NCBI RefSeq assembly: GCF_012641435.1 | Contig: NZ_JABAIJ010000005.1 | Location: 434,001-498,000 of the forward strand | DNA: 64,000 nucleotides | Direction of reading: 5' to 3' | Source: Rhizobium sp. P38BS-XIX | GTDB taxonomy: Bacteria > Pseudomonadota > Alphaproteobacteria > Rhizobiales > Rhizobiaceae | Part shown: in pieces, positions 57,740-64,000 of the stretch | Position numbering within the stretch: the first letter of the stretch is position 1 | Layout: each line of letters begins with the position of its first letter | Translations under genes and position numbers: made by a program | The notes under the pieces: model-generated | Databases searched by the model: none | Seen by the model: only the letters and a program-made list of their open reading frames with translations | What the model was told of the DNA's origin: nothing

Positions 57740-58306
57740 ATGCCGAAAGAGGGGCAAGACGTGAGAGAATCCGACGCAGACGAACCCGTCGCCCCGCCGA
57801 AATTGGCAAGAAAGCGAACCGTCACGGACAAGATGCTGGCCTGCACCGGTCTGGTGCTTGCCGGTGCCTCCGCCTTCTTCCCCTGGTATGTTTTCCTGAA
57901 CCCCGACAAGTTCGGCATTCATGTGGCGGAAGGTGATCGCACCCGCGATCTGCCGGACTGGCCGGGCCGCGAAGTCGTCAGCGTTTCGCCGCTTGCCATG
58001 ATCAACAAGAACCCCGGCGAGCCGAAGGATTTGATCCCGGATCCCCTGACGACCGCGACGGTCAGCAATACCGGCCGCGAGGATGACAAGGGGCCGCCCG
58101 CCGACCAGCAGCCTTTCCCGGGCAAGTCGGGATTCCATCTGCTGCATGTGGTCAACGGTCGTGCGCTCATCGAGGACGACACCGGCATGTATGTCGTCAA
58201 GGTCGGCTCGGTCCTGCCTGACAACAGCCGTCTCGCCTCGATCGAACAGCGCGGCGAAAAATGGGTCATTGTCACGTCCGCGGGCGATGTCTACGGCAAC
58301 AATTGA
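57740..58306 (+). CDS. Unnamed flagellar-operon protein with one membrane helix
   Basis: The 188-residue protein has a basic, Pro-rich N-terminus (PKLARKRTVTDKM), one membrane helix (about residues 32-50, ACTGLVLAGASAFFPWYVF) and a periplasmic or soluble tail with KSGFHLLHVVNGRALIEDD and VVKVGSVLPDNSRLASIEQR, a beta-rich region. The gene lies between fliI and flgB in S. meliloti and other rhizobia without a proven role. ATG 57740 lacks a ribosome site; GTG at 57761 has GAGGGG 7 bases upstream and may be the real start (181 residues). Its tail could act on the rod or export gate, but that is speculation. Confidence 0.72.
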   Translation: MPKEGQDVRESDADEPVAPPKLARKRTVTDKMLACTGLVLAGASAFFPWYVFLNPDKFGIHVAEGDRTRDLPDWPGREVVSVSPLAMINKNPGEPKDLIPDPLTTATVSNTGREDDKGPPADQQPFPGKSGFHLLHVVNGRALIEDDTGMYVVKVGSVLPDNSRLASIEQRGEKWVIVTSAGDVYGNN

Positions 58307-58316
58307 AACTGGCGGA

Positions 58317-58337
58317 AACGCCTGATTTTCAGGCGTT
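58317..58337. repeat. Stem-loop between the unnamed gene and flgB
   Basis: AACGCCTGA (58317-58325) pairs exactly with TCAGGCGTT (58329-58337) around TTT, with flanking CGG/CCG beyond a bulged A. It lies 11 bases after the upstream stop and 86 before flgB. There is no T tract, so it may cap or stabilise mRNA segments rather than terminate. Confidence 0.55.
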
Positions 58338-58422
58338 CCGAAGACTTCACAGGAACGCATTTCCCGCAAGTCCCACGCAAGATTATCCCGCTAGGGTGAT
58401 AGTGTAAGAACGGAGAGAAGCC

Positions 58423-58815
58423 ATGCAACCCATTCAGCTCTTTGACCTGGCCTCGCGGCAAGCCGAGTGGCTCCAGGTGCGTCAGCAGGTTGTTGCCGGC
58501 AATATCGCCAATGCCAATACTCCGAAGTTTCGCGCCAAGGATGTCACGCCGTTTCAGGCTGTTCTGGACAACCAGAATGTCGGGATGGCCAGGACCAATC
58601 CGGCGCATCTTTCGGGCAGTGAATTCAGCACGACCGGCGACGTCAACGTCGAAGAGGCGTCGCTCAATCAGGAAATCGGCGTTCAGGAGTCGGGTAACAC
58701 CGTCGGCCTGGAAGACGAGCTCGCCAAGTCCGGCGAGATCAAGCGCCAGTACAGCTTGAACACCGCGCTCGTAAGCTCCTTTCATCGCATGATGCTGATG
58801 ACCGTAAAACCATAG
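58423..58815 (+). CDS. flgB: Flagellar basal-body rod protein FlgB
   Basis: The 130-residue rod protein begins MQPIQLFDLASRQAEWLQVR and has QQVVAGNIANANTPKFRAKD, the shared rod N-terminal motif, and a C-terminal helix (RQYSLNTALVSSFHRMMLM). It is the proximal rod component nearest the MS ring. GGAGAG precedes ATG 58423. It forms a compact set with flgC, fliE and flgG. Confidence 0.93.
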   Translation: MQPIQLFDLASRQAEWLQVRQQVVAGNIANANTPKFRAKDVTPFQAVLDNQNVGMARTNPAHLSGSEFSTTGDVNVEEASLNQEIGVQESGNTVGLEDELAKSGEIKRQYSLNTALVSSFHRMMLMTVKP

Positions 58816-58831
58816 ATGAAGTGAAGATGTC

Positions 58832-59251
58832 ATGGACCCCTTATCAGCCGCATTGAAGATCGCAGGCTCCGGCCTGGAGGCTCAATCGACCCGTCTGAGA
58901 GTCGTTTCCGAAAATATCGCCAATGCCCGTTCGACGGGCGATACGCCCGGCGCCGATCCTTATCGGCGCAAGACCGTGACGTTCGGCGCCGAAATGGATC
59001 GCGCCAACGGTCTGACGACGGTCGGGGTCAAGAAGCTGGGCCAGGATACCGGCAAGTTCATCGAGGAATACGATCCGGACAACCCGGCGGCGGACGCGAA
59101 GGGCTACGTGAAGATGCCAAACGTCAACGTTCTCGTTGAAATGGCCGACATGCGCGAAGCCAACCGCTCCTACGAGGCCAACCTGCAGACGGTACGGCAG
59201 GCTCGCGACCTCATCTCTTCCACCATTGACCTGCTGAAGAACTCCCAATGA
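58832..59251 (+). CDS. flgC: Flagellar basal-body rod protein FlgC
   Basis: The 139-residue rod protein has ALKIAGSGLEAQSTRLRVVS and ENIANARSTGDTPGADPYRR near the start and a C-terminal EMADMREANRSYEANLQTVRQ, typical of FlgC. It starts 16 bases after flgB and overlaps fliE by 4 bases (ATGA). Confidence 0.94.
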   Translation: MDPLSAALKIAGSGLEAQSTRLRVVSENIANARSTGDTPGADPYRRKTVTFGAEMDRANGLTTVGVKKLGQDTGKFIEEYDPDNPAADAKGYVKMPNVNVLVEMADMREANRSYEANLQTVRQARDLISSTIDLLKNSQ

Positions 59252-59598
59252 TCGATTCCATCAAGAATGTCGCTTCCCTCTCCGCAACACGCGGCCTCGG
59301 CAGCATCGCTACGGATCTGACGTCCGCCGCTTCCAGCGCGCTCAACGCCTCGCCGGCTGTCGCCATGGGCGCGGATGCGGGAATGAGCTTCGCCTCGGTC
59401 ATGTCGAATGTGGCGAAGGACTCCATCAACTCGCTGAAGGAAGCGGAAAGCGCCTCCTTTGCCGGTATCAAAGGCACGATGAGCACCCGCGAAGTCGTCG
59501 ACAAGGTCATGCAGGCCGACCAGACGCTGCAGACCGCTGTGGCGCTGCGCGACAAGGTCGTCTCTGCCTTTCTCGATATTACCAAGATGCAGATCTAG
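59248..59598 (+). CDS. fliE: Flagellar hook-basal body complex protein FliE
   Basis: The 116-residue helical protein has the FliE C-terminal pattern (STREVVDKVMQADQTLQTAV, ALRDKVVSAFLDITKMQI) and a variable Ala/Ser-rich N-terminus. It joins the MS ring to the proximal rod and is exported early. It overlaps flgC by 4 bases. A weak GC stem (GCGGG/CCCGC) follows its stop, 97 bases before flgG. Confidence 0.92.
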   Translation: MIDSIKNVASLSATRGLGSIATDLTSAASSALNASPAVAMGADAGMSFASVMSNVAKDSINSLKEAESASFAGIKGTMSTREVVDKVMQADQTLQTAVALRDKVVSAFLDITKMQI

Positions 59599-59695
59599 GG
59601 CGGGATTTCCCGCTCCAATTACCTGATTTGGCATCCGTCGTTCGCAGGTCGCTATCCGGCCTGGAGGGCGATGCCGTAGCTCGAAGGACGAAAGC

Positions 59696-60484
59696 ATGAG
59701 AGCGCTCGCAATTGCCGCAACGGGCATGGACGCCCAGCAGACCAATCTGGAAGTCATCGCGAACAACATCGCGAACATCAACACGACGGGTTACAAGCGT
59801 GCGCGCGCCGAATTCTCGGACCTTCTCTATCAGACGGAGCGCGCCAAGGGCATCGCCAACCGGCCCAACCAGGCCGTCGTCCCCGAAGGCGCCAACATCG
59901 GTCTCGGCGTGCAGACCTCCGCTGTCCGCAACATTCAGATCCAGGGCGAGCTGTCGCAGACCCAGAACGACCTCGACGTTGCGCTCGTCGGTCGCGGCTG
60001 GTTCCAGATCCAGATGCCTGACGGCACCACCGCCTACACGCGCGCCGGCTCCTTCAACAAAAGCGATACCGGTCAGATCGTGACGCCTGACGGCAACGTG
60101 CTGCAGCCCGGCATCACCATCCCGAACAATGCCAGCAATATCGCCATCAGCCAGTCCGGCCAGGTTTCCGCCACCATCGGCACGAACACGACGCCGACGG
60201 TGCTCGGCCAGCTGCAGATCGCTAACTTCGTCAACGAAGCCGGCCTGCAGCCGATGGGCAGCAATCTCTTCACCCAGACGCCGGCTTCCGGCGATCCGGT
60301 CATCTCCGATCCGAACCAGAACGGCTTCGCCTACATGAAGCAGTTCTATCTGGAATCGTCGAACGTCGATCCGGTCAAGGAAATCACCGATCTGATCACC
60401 GCACAGCGTGCCTATGAAATGAACTCGAAGGTCATCACCACGGCCGACGACATGGCGCAGATCGTCAGCAAGAACCTGAAGTAA
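59696..60484 (+). CDS. flgG: Flagellar distal rod protein FlgG
   Basis: The 262-residue distal rod protein starts MRALAIAATGMDAQQTNLEV and IANNIANINTTGYKRARAEF and ends VDPVKEITDLITAQRAYEMN with VITTADDMAQ. These terminal coils build the rod tube. ATG 59696 is preceded by GAAGGACGAAAGC. Next gene flgA follows after 19 bases. Confidence 0.96.
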   Translation: MRALAIAATGMDAQQTNLEVIANNIANINTTGYKRARAEFSDLLYQTERAKGIANRPNQAVVPEGANIGLGVQTSAVRNIQIQGELSQTQNDLDVALVGRGWFQIQMPDGTTAYTRAGSFNKSDTGQIVTPDGNVLQPGITIPNNASNIAISQSGQVSATIGTNTTPTVLGQLQIANFVNEAGLQPMGSNLFTQTPASGDPVISDPNQNGFAYMKQFYLESSNVDPVKEITDLITAQRAYEMNSKVITTADDMAQIVSKNLK

Positions 60485-60503
60485 CGGGAAGGACGGGCCG
60501 AAC

Positions 60504-60992
60504 ATGAGGTTTTGCCGGATGAAAAGCTTAGCAATGGCCTGGCTCGCCGCAGCGAGCCTCACCGTCATGTTCGTGTCGGGCACGTCAGCGGCCCACGCCA
60601 GCGACATGGGCACAGCCGTCGTTCCGACGGAGACGATTTACCCCGGCGACATCATCAGCAGCGGGCAGCTCGAAGAGGTTGAGGTCACCAACCCCAACCT
60701 GACGGGCGACTATGCCAAGCGCATCCGTGAGGTCACCGGCATGGTCTCCAAACGGACGCTCCTGCCGGGCCGCACCATCGCCGTCTCCACACTCCGCCAG
60801 CCCTATGCCGTGACGCGCGGCTCGAATGTTCGCCTCGTCATGAACATGGGCAGCATGACGATTACCGCGGCTGGAACACCGCTGGATGACGGCGCGGTCG
60901 GCGACAGCGTCCGCGCCCGCAACACGGATTCGGGCATCATCGTCAACGGCACGGTTCTTGAAAACGGCACGATCCGCGTGGTCGCAAAATGA
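60504..60992 (+). CDS. flgA: P-ring assembly chaperone FlgA
   Basis: The 162-residue periplasmic protein has a signal peptide (to about residue 32, AHAS) and the SAF-like region TEVI-type ETIYPGDIISSGQLEEVEV and VRLVMNMGSMTITAAGTPLDDG. FlgA helps P-ring (FlgI) assembly, which matches the next gene. GGAAGG lies ahead of ATG 60504; ATG 60519 is a possible alternative. The stop overlaps the flgI start by 4 bases. Confidence 0.9.
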   Translation: MRFCRMKSLAMAWLAAASLTVMFVSGTSAAHASDMGTAVVPTETIYPGDIISSGQLEEVEVTNPNLTGDYAKRIREVTGMVSKRTLLPGRTIAVSTLRQPYAVTRGSNVRLVMNMGSMTITAAGTPLDDGAVGDSVRARNTDSGIIVNGTVLENGTIRVVAK

Positions 60993-62107
60993 AACGGCTT
61001 CGTCAATTTCTTGCAGTCCTCTTTGCGCTACCCAGCCTGATCATTGCTGATCCGGCTGCAGCGATGCAATCGCGCATCAAGGACATCGCGTCGCTGCAAT
61101 CCGGCCGCGATAACCAGCTGATCGGTTATGGCCTGATCGTCGGTCTCCAGGGGACCGGCGATGGTCTGCGGTCATCGCCGTTCACCGAGCAATCCATGCG
61201 CGCGATGCTGCAGAATCTCGGCATCTCGACTCAGGGCGGTCAGTCCGCCGCAAAGAACACCGCCGCCGTCATGGTCACGGCCAACCTGCCGCCCTTTGCC
61301 AGCCCCGGCAGCCGCATCGACGTGACGGTCAGCTCGCTCGGCGATGCGACGTCGCTGCGCGGCGGCACGCTCATCATGACGTCGCTCACCGGCGCGGACG
61401 GCCAGATTTATGCGGTCGCGCAGGGTTCCGTCATCGTTTCCGGATTCCAGGCGCAGGGTGCTGCCGCATCCGTCACCGAAGGCGTGACGACGGCCGGCCG
61501 CGTTCCCGGTGGCGCGATCATCGAGCGTGAGCTGCCTTCGCGCTTCAAGGATTCGGTCAATCTGGTGCTACAGCTGCGCAACCCGGATTTCTCCACCTCG
61601 ATCCGCATCGCCGATACCGTCAACGCCTGGGCGACCTCGCGCTTCGGCGCGCCGATCGCCGAGGCCAAGGATTCGCAGGAAGTCTCTGTTGCCAAGCCGA
61701 AAATGGCGGATCTGACGCGCCTGATGGCCGATCTCGAAAATCTGAACGTCCAGACCGACACGCCGGCCAAGGTCGTCATCAATGAGCGCACGGGCACGAT
61801 CGTCATCGGCGCCGACGTTCGCGTCTCGCCGGTTGCCGTCAGCTACGGAACGTTGACCGTGCAAGTGAGCGAGAACCCTCAGGTGATCCAGCCCGAACCC
61901 TTCTCCAACGGCGAGACGGCCGTTCAGGATCAGACCGATATCACCGCGACCAAGAGCGGCGGCCGGGTTGCCGTACTCGAAGGGCCTGATCTGAAAACGC
62001 TGGTTGCCGGTCTCAACAATATCGGCGTCAAGCCGGACGGCATCATCGCCATCCTGCAAGGCATCAAGTCGGCCGGCGCCCTGCAAGCGGAGCTCGTGCT
62101 GCAATGA
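60989..62107 (+). CDS. flgI: Flagellar P-ring protein FlgI
   Basis: The 372-residue protein has a signal peptide (MKRLRQFLAVLFALPSLIIA) and FlgI features: SRIKDIASLQSGRDNQLIGY and GLIVGLQGTGDGLRSSPF at the mature N-terminus and IGVKPDGIIAILQGIKSAGAL near the end. Twenty-odd copies form the P ring in the peptidoglycan. It starts inside the flgA stop (ATGA) and ends in the ATG of motE. Confidence 0.95.
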   Translation: MKRLRQFLAVLFALPSLIIADPAAAMQSRIKDIASLQSGRDNQLIGYGLIVGLQGTGDGLRSSPFTEQSMRAMLQNLGISTQGGQSAAKNTAAVMVTANLPPFASPGSRIDVTVSSLGDATSLRGGTLIMTSLTGADGQIYAVAQGSVIVSGFQAQGAAASVTEGVTTAGRVPGGAIIERELPSRFKDSVNLVLQLRNPDFSTSIRIADTVNAWATSRFGAPIAEAKDSQEVSVAKPKMADLTRLMADLENLNVQTDTPAKVVINERTGTIVIGADVRVSPVAVSYGTLTVQVSENPQVIQPEPFSNGETAVQDQTDITATKSGGRVAVLEGPDLKTLVAGLNNIGVKPDGIIAILQGIKSAGALQAELVLQ

Positions 62108-62643
62108 TCTCGATCGTTTCGTCCAGAAGAATGTTGACGTGCCTGGGCCTCTCGACGGCGGCGCTGCTTCTTTCGCTCGGTGCCGCAGCCGCGCAGGAAG
62201 CACCCAAGCCAGTCGTCGATCCCGCGTCCAGTCAGGACGAGATCCGGCAGTTCTGCACCAACATCGCCGATCCCGCGCGCGACCAGCGCTACCTGCTGCA
62301 AAAGCAGGAGCTGGAGAAATTGCAGTCGGATGTCGATCAACGCATCGCGACGATGGATAAGCGCAAGGCCGAGTACGAGGACTGGCTGAAACGCCGCGAC
62401 GATTTCCTGAAGTCCGCGGATCTCGGCCTCGTCGACATCTACAAGAACATGAAGCCGGATGCCGCGGCCGCCAGCCTCAACGACGTCAGAACCACGGTTG
62501 CCGCCGCCATCATCATGAAGCTTTCGGCTCGTCAGTCGAGCCTCATTCTTGCGGAAATGGATGCGAAGAAGGCGGCGGTCATCACCAATATCATCGCCAG
62601 TGCATCCGACCCGAATACATCGAAGTCGAAGGACCCCTCATGA
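62104..62643 (+). CDS. motE: MotE, periplasmic motility protein (MotC chaperone)
   Basis: The 179-residue protein has a signal peptide (about residues 1-30, AAAAQ), a coiled-coil helix (LQKQELEKLQSDVDQRIATM) and a C-terminal helical part (AAAIIMKLSARQSSLILAEM). In S. meliloti MotE is a chaperone for the periplasmic motor protein MotC, with dimers through a disulfide. The mature part here has one Cys (residue 51), consistent with dimer formation. It lies between flgI and flgH and overlaps both by 4 bases. Confidence 0.87.
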   Translation: MISIVSSRRMLTCLGLSTAALLLSLGAAAAQEAPKPVVDPASSQDEIRQFCTNIADPARDQRYLLQKQELEKLQSDVDQRIATMDKRKAEYEDWLKRRDDFLKSADLGLVDIYKNMKPDAAAASLNDVRTTVAAAIIMKLSARQSSLILAEMDAKKAAVITNIIASASDPNTSKSKDPS

Positions 62644-63353
62644 ACACGCGTCTTACGGCCGCCTGCACAATCGTCGTCTTTCTCGCTGGCTGCCAGTCGC
62701 AGGGCCTGAAGGAAATCGGCAGGGCGCCTGCCATGAGCCCCATCGGCAGCGGTCTGCAATATGCGCAGGCGCCGCAGATGTCGCAATATCCGAAGCGACC
62801 GCATCAGGTGGCGCAGGGCTACTCGCTCTGGAACGATTCGCAGGCTGCTCTCTTCAAGGATTCCCGCGCGCTCAACGTCGGCGACATCCTGACGGTCACG
62901 ATCCAGATCAACGACAAGGCGAACTGGGACAACGAGACCAATCGCAATCGCACCAACAAGAGCGATATGAATTGGGATATTTCGGCCAAGATCTTCGGCT
63001 GGAAGCCCGCCACCAACGCCGACGCCACCTCAGGCTCCGACACGAGCACCGATGCCAAGGGCAAGATGCAGCGCTCCGAGCAGATCAATCTCTTGGTCGC
63101 TGCTGTCGTCACCGGCATTCTCGAGAATGGCAACCTGATGATCAGCGGCTCGCAGGAAGTCCGCATGAACCAGGAAATCCGCATTCTCAACGTCGCCGGT
63201 ATCGTGCGCCCGCAGGACGTCACCTCCGAGAACACCATCTCGTATGACAAGATCGCGGAAGCTCGCATTTCCTACGGCGGCCGCGGTCGCCTGACCGAAA
63301 TTCAGCAGCCGCCCAGAGGCCAGCAGGCAGTCGATCTCCTGTCGCCGCTTTGA
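62640..63353 (+). CDS. flgH: Flagellar L-ring lipoprotein FlgH
   Basis: The 237-residue protein carries a lipobox (VFLAGCQSQ, lipidated Cys18) and FlgH features: YSLWNDSQAALFKDSRALNV, GDILTVTIQINDKA and, later, GNLMISGSQEVRMNQEIRIL. It builds the L ring in the outer membrane. It overlaps motE by 4 bases; fliL follows after 42 bases. Confidence 0.95.
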   Translation: MNTRLTAACTIVVFLAGCQSQGLKEIGRAPAMSPIGSGLQYAQAPQMSQYPKRPHQVAQGYSLWNDSQAALFKDSRALNVGDILTVTIQINDKANWDNETNRNRTNKSDMNWDISAKIFGWKPATNADATSGSDTSTDAKGKMQRSEQINLLVAAVVTGILENGNLMISGSQEVRMNQEIRILNVAGIVRPQDVTSENTISYDKIAEARISYGGRGRLTEIQQPPRGQQAVDLLSPL

Positions 63354-63395
63354 GGCGCGGTGCTTTCGCATAGTTAAGAACGAACGGATAGAAAC

Positions 63396-63893
63396 ATGGC
63401 AGCAGCCGCAGACGAACCGGCAAAGAGCAAGGGATCGCCGTTGATCATGACGATCGTCGGGCTGCTGGTACTGACCGTGCTCGGCGGCGGCGGCGGCTGG
63501 GTGGTCGGCGGCATGGTTGCCCCGAGGATCAAGGCCGCGACGGCAGCCGTCCAGGCGACGGCGAAAGCCACCGGCGAGGGCAACAAGGACACTGCTGCCG
63601 AGGCGCAGGCCAACGGTATCGTGACGCTCGATCCGATCACCACCAATCTTGCCTATCCCTCGCAGAACTGGATCAGGCTTGAAATCGCCCTGGTATTCAA
63701 GGGACCGCCAGATGCTCAGCTGGCCCAATCGATCCATCAGGATATCCTGAGCTACGTCCGCACGGTGTCCCTGCAGCAGATCGAAGGTGCCCGTGGACTG
63801 CAATATCTTCGGGATGACATTCAAGAGCGTGTTGACCTGCGCTCGGAAGGGCGAGTATCGAAAGTTATGTTCAGAACTTTCGTGATCGAATGA
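63396..63893 (+). CDS. fliL: Flagellar protein FliL
   Basis: The 165-residue protein has a cytoplasmic N-terminus, one membrane helix (about residues 20-45, LIMTIVGLLVLTVLGGGGGW), an Ala/Thr-rich linker and a periplasmic FliL domain (IVTLDPITTNLAYPSQNWIR, FKGPPDAQLAQSIHQDILSY). FliL interacts with the stator units. It overlaps fliP by 4 bases (ATGA). Confidence 0.92.
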   Translation: MAAAADEPAKSKGSPLIMTIVGLLVLTVLGGGGGWVVGGMVAPRIKAATAAVQATAKATGEGNKDTAAEAQANGIVTLDPITTNLAYPSQNWIRLEIALVFKGPPDAQLAQSIHQDILSYVRTVSLQQIEGARGLQYLRDDIQERVDLRSEGRVSKVMFRTFVIE

Positions 63894-64000
63894 TTCGATT
63901 AATACTTGTCTTGGCTACATTAGTTTTTGCTGTTCTATCGCCTGAGTTGGCGATGGCGCAGCAATTGCCGTCGCAGCTTCCGACGGATCTTCTGAACGTT
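63890..64000 (+). CDS. fliP: Flagellar export protein FliP, N-terminal part
   Basis: Only the first 37 codons are inside the window: MIRLILVLATLVFAVLSPEL, AMAQQLPSQLPTDLLNV. The signal-peptide-like N-terminus of FliP, position after fliL and the overlapping start match fliP in rhizobia. The main membrane domain lies to the right of the window edge. Confidence 0.75.
   Translation, partial: MIRLILVLATLVFAVLSPELAMAQQLPSQLPTDLLNV

Noticed and set aside
1..64000. tRNA, rRNA, CRISPR arrays, insertion sequences, phage or integrase genes
   Set aside because: No cloverleaf-like sequences, repeat-spacer arrays, transposase or recombinase motifs were seen on reading both strands; subtle RNAs could still be missed by eye.

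Overview
The window looks like a chromosomal segment from a Rhizobiaceae alphaproteobacterium (Rhizobium or a close relative such as Agrobacterium). The evidence is high GC, a large PodJ-type polar protein, short palindromic intergenic repeats of rhizobial type, and above all the right 27 kb. There the gene order icpA-cheS-cheY1-cheA-cheW-cheR-cheB-cheY2-cheD-cheT, fliF, visN-visR, then flhB/fliG/fliN/fliM/motA facing flgF-fliI-...-fliP, is the rhizobial chemotaxis and flagellar cluster described in Sinorhizobium meliloti. I saw no rRNA, tRNA, CRISPR array, insertion sequence, integrase or phage gene, and nothing suggests recent gene transfer.

Layout. 1-2.2 kb: end of a ligase-associated DNA-repair operon (Lhr-type helicase, PdeM endonuclease). 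2.2-3.4 kb: a RibD/DHFR-like reductase divergent from an HxlR regulator, with a repeated candidate operator between them. 3.4-5.1 kb: a two-gene membrane unit (TIGR02186-like protein and TSUP exporter). 5.4-9.1 kb: podJ. 9.5-14.8 kb: a beta-oxidation operon (acyl-CoA dehydrogenase, thiolase, FadB) behind a strong palindromic operator. 14.9-19.3 kb: single genes (NTF2-like, TetR, mscL, aminotransferase, galE-like). 19.4-29.0 kb: a LysR regulator divergent from a five-gene branched-chain-amino-acid-type ABC importer, followed by a GMC oxidoreductase, a 3-hydroxyisobutyryl-CoA hydrolase and a 3-hydroxyisobutyrate dehydrogenase, apparently an uptake and oxidation module ending in distal valine catabolism. 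29.1-37.4 kb: UvrD-like helicase, SMP-30-like protein, SecDF fusion, GT39/GT83-type glycosyltransferase and a 37-residue membrane peptide.

37.8-64.0 kb is motility. A soluble globin-coupled receptor heads the che operon, whose genes mostly overlap by 1 to 4 bases. CheA phosphorylates two CheY proteins, with CheS/CheY1 as the likely phosphate sink. VisN/VisR are the LuxR-type master regulators of rhizobial motility. Two divergent flagellar operons leave a shared control region at about 55.3-55.5 kb. The right edge cuts fliP.

No wholly new system is obvious. The best leads are non-coding: an octamer, CGCACAAG, found upstream of the che operon, fliF and the motA/flgF divergon; the operator in front of the fad operon; and inverted or direct repeats beside the LysR and HxlR regulators. 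Two conserved-looking but unnamed proteins inside the flagellar operons, and a FliM lacking the usual CheY-docking peptide, are the main protein-level curiosities.
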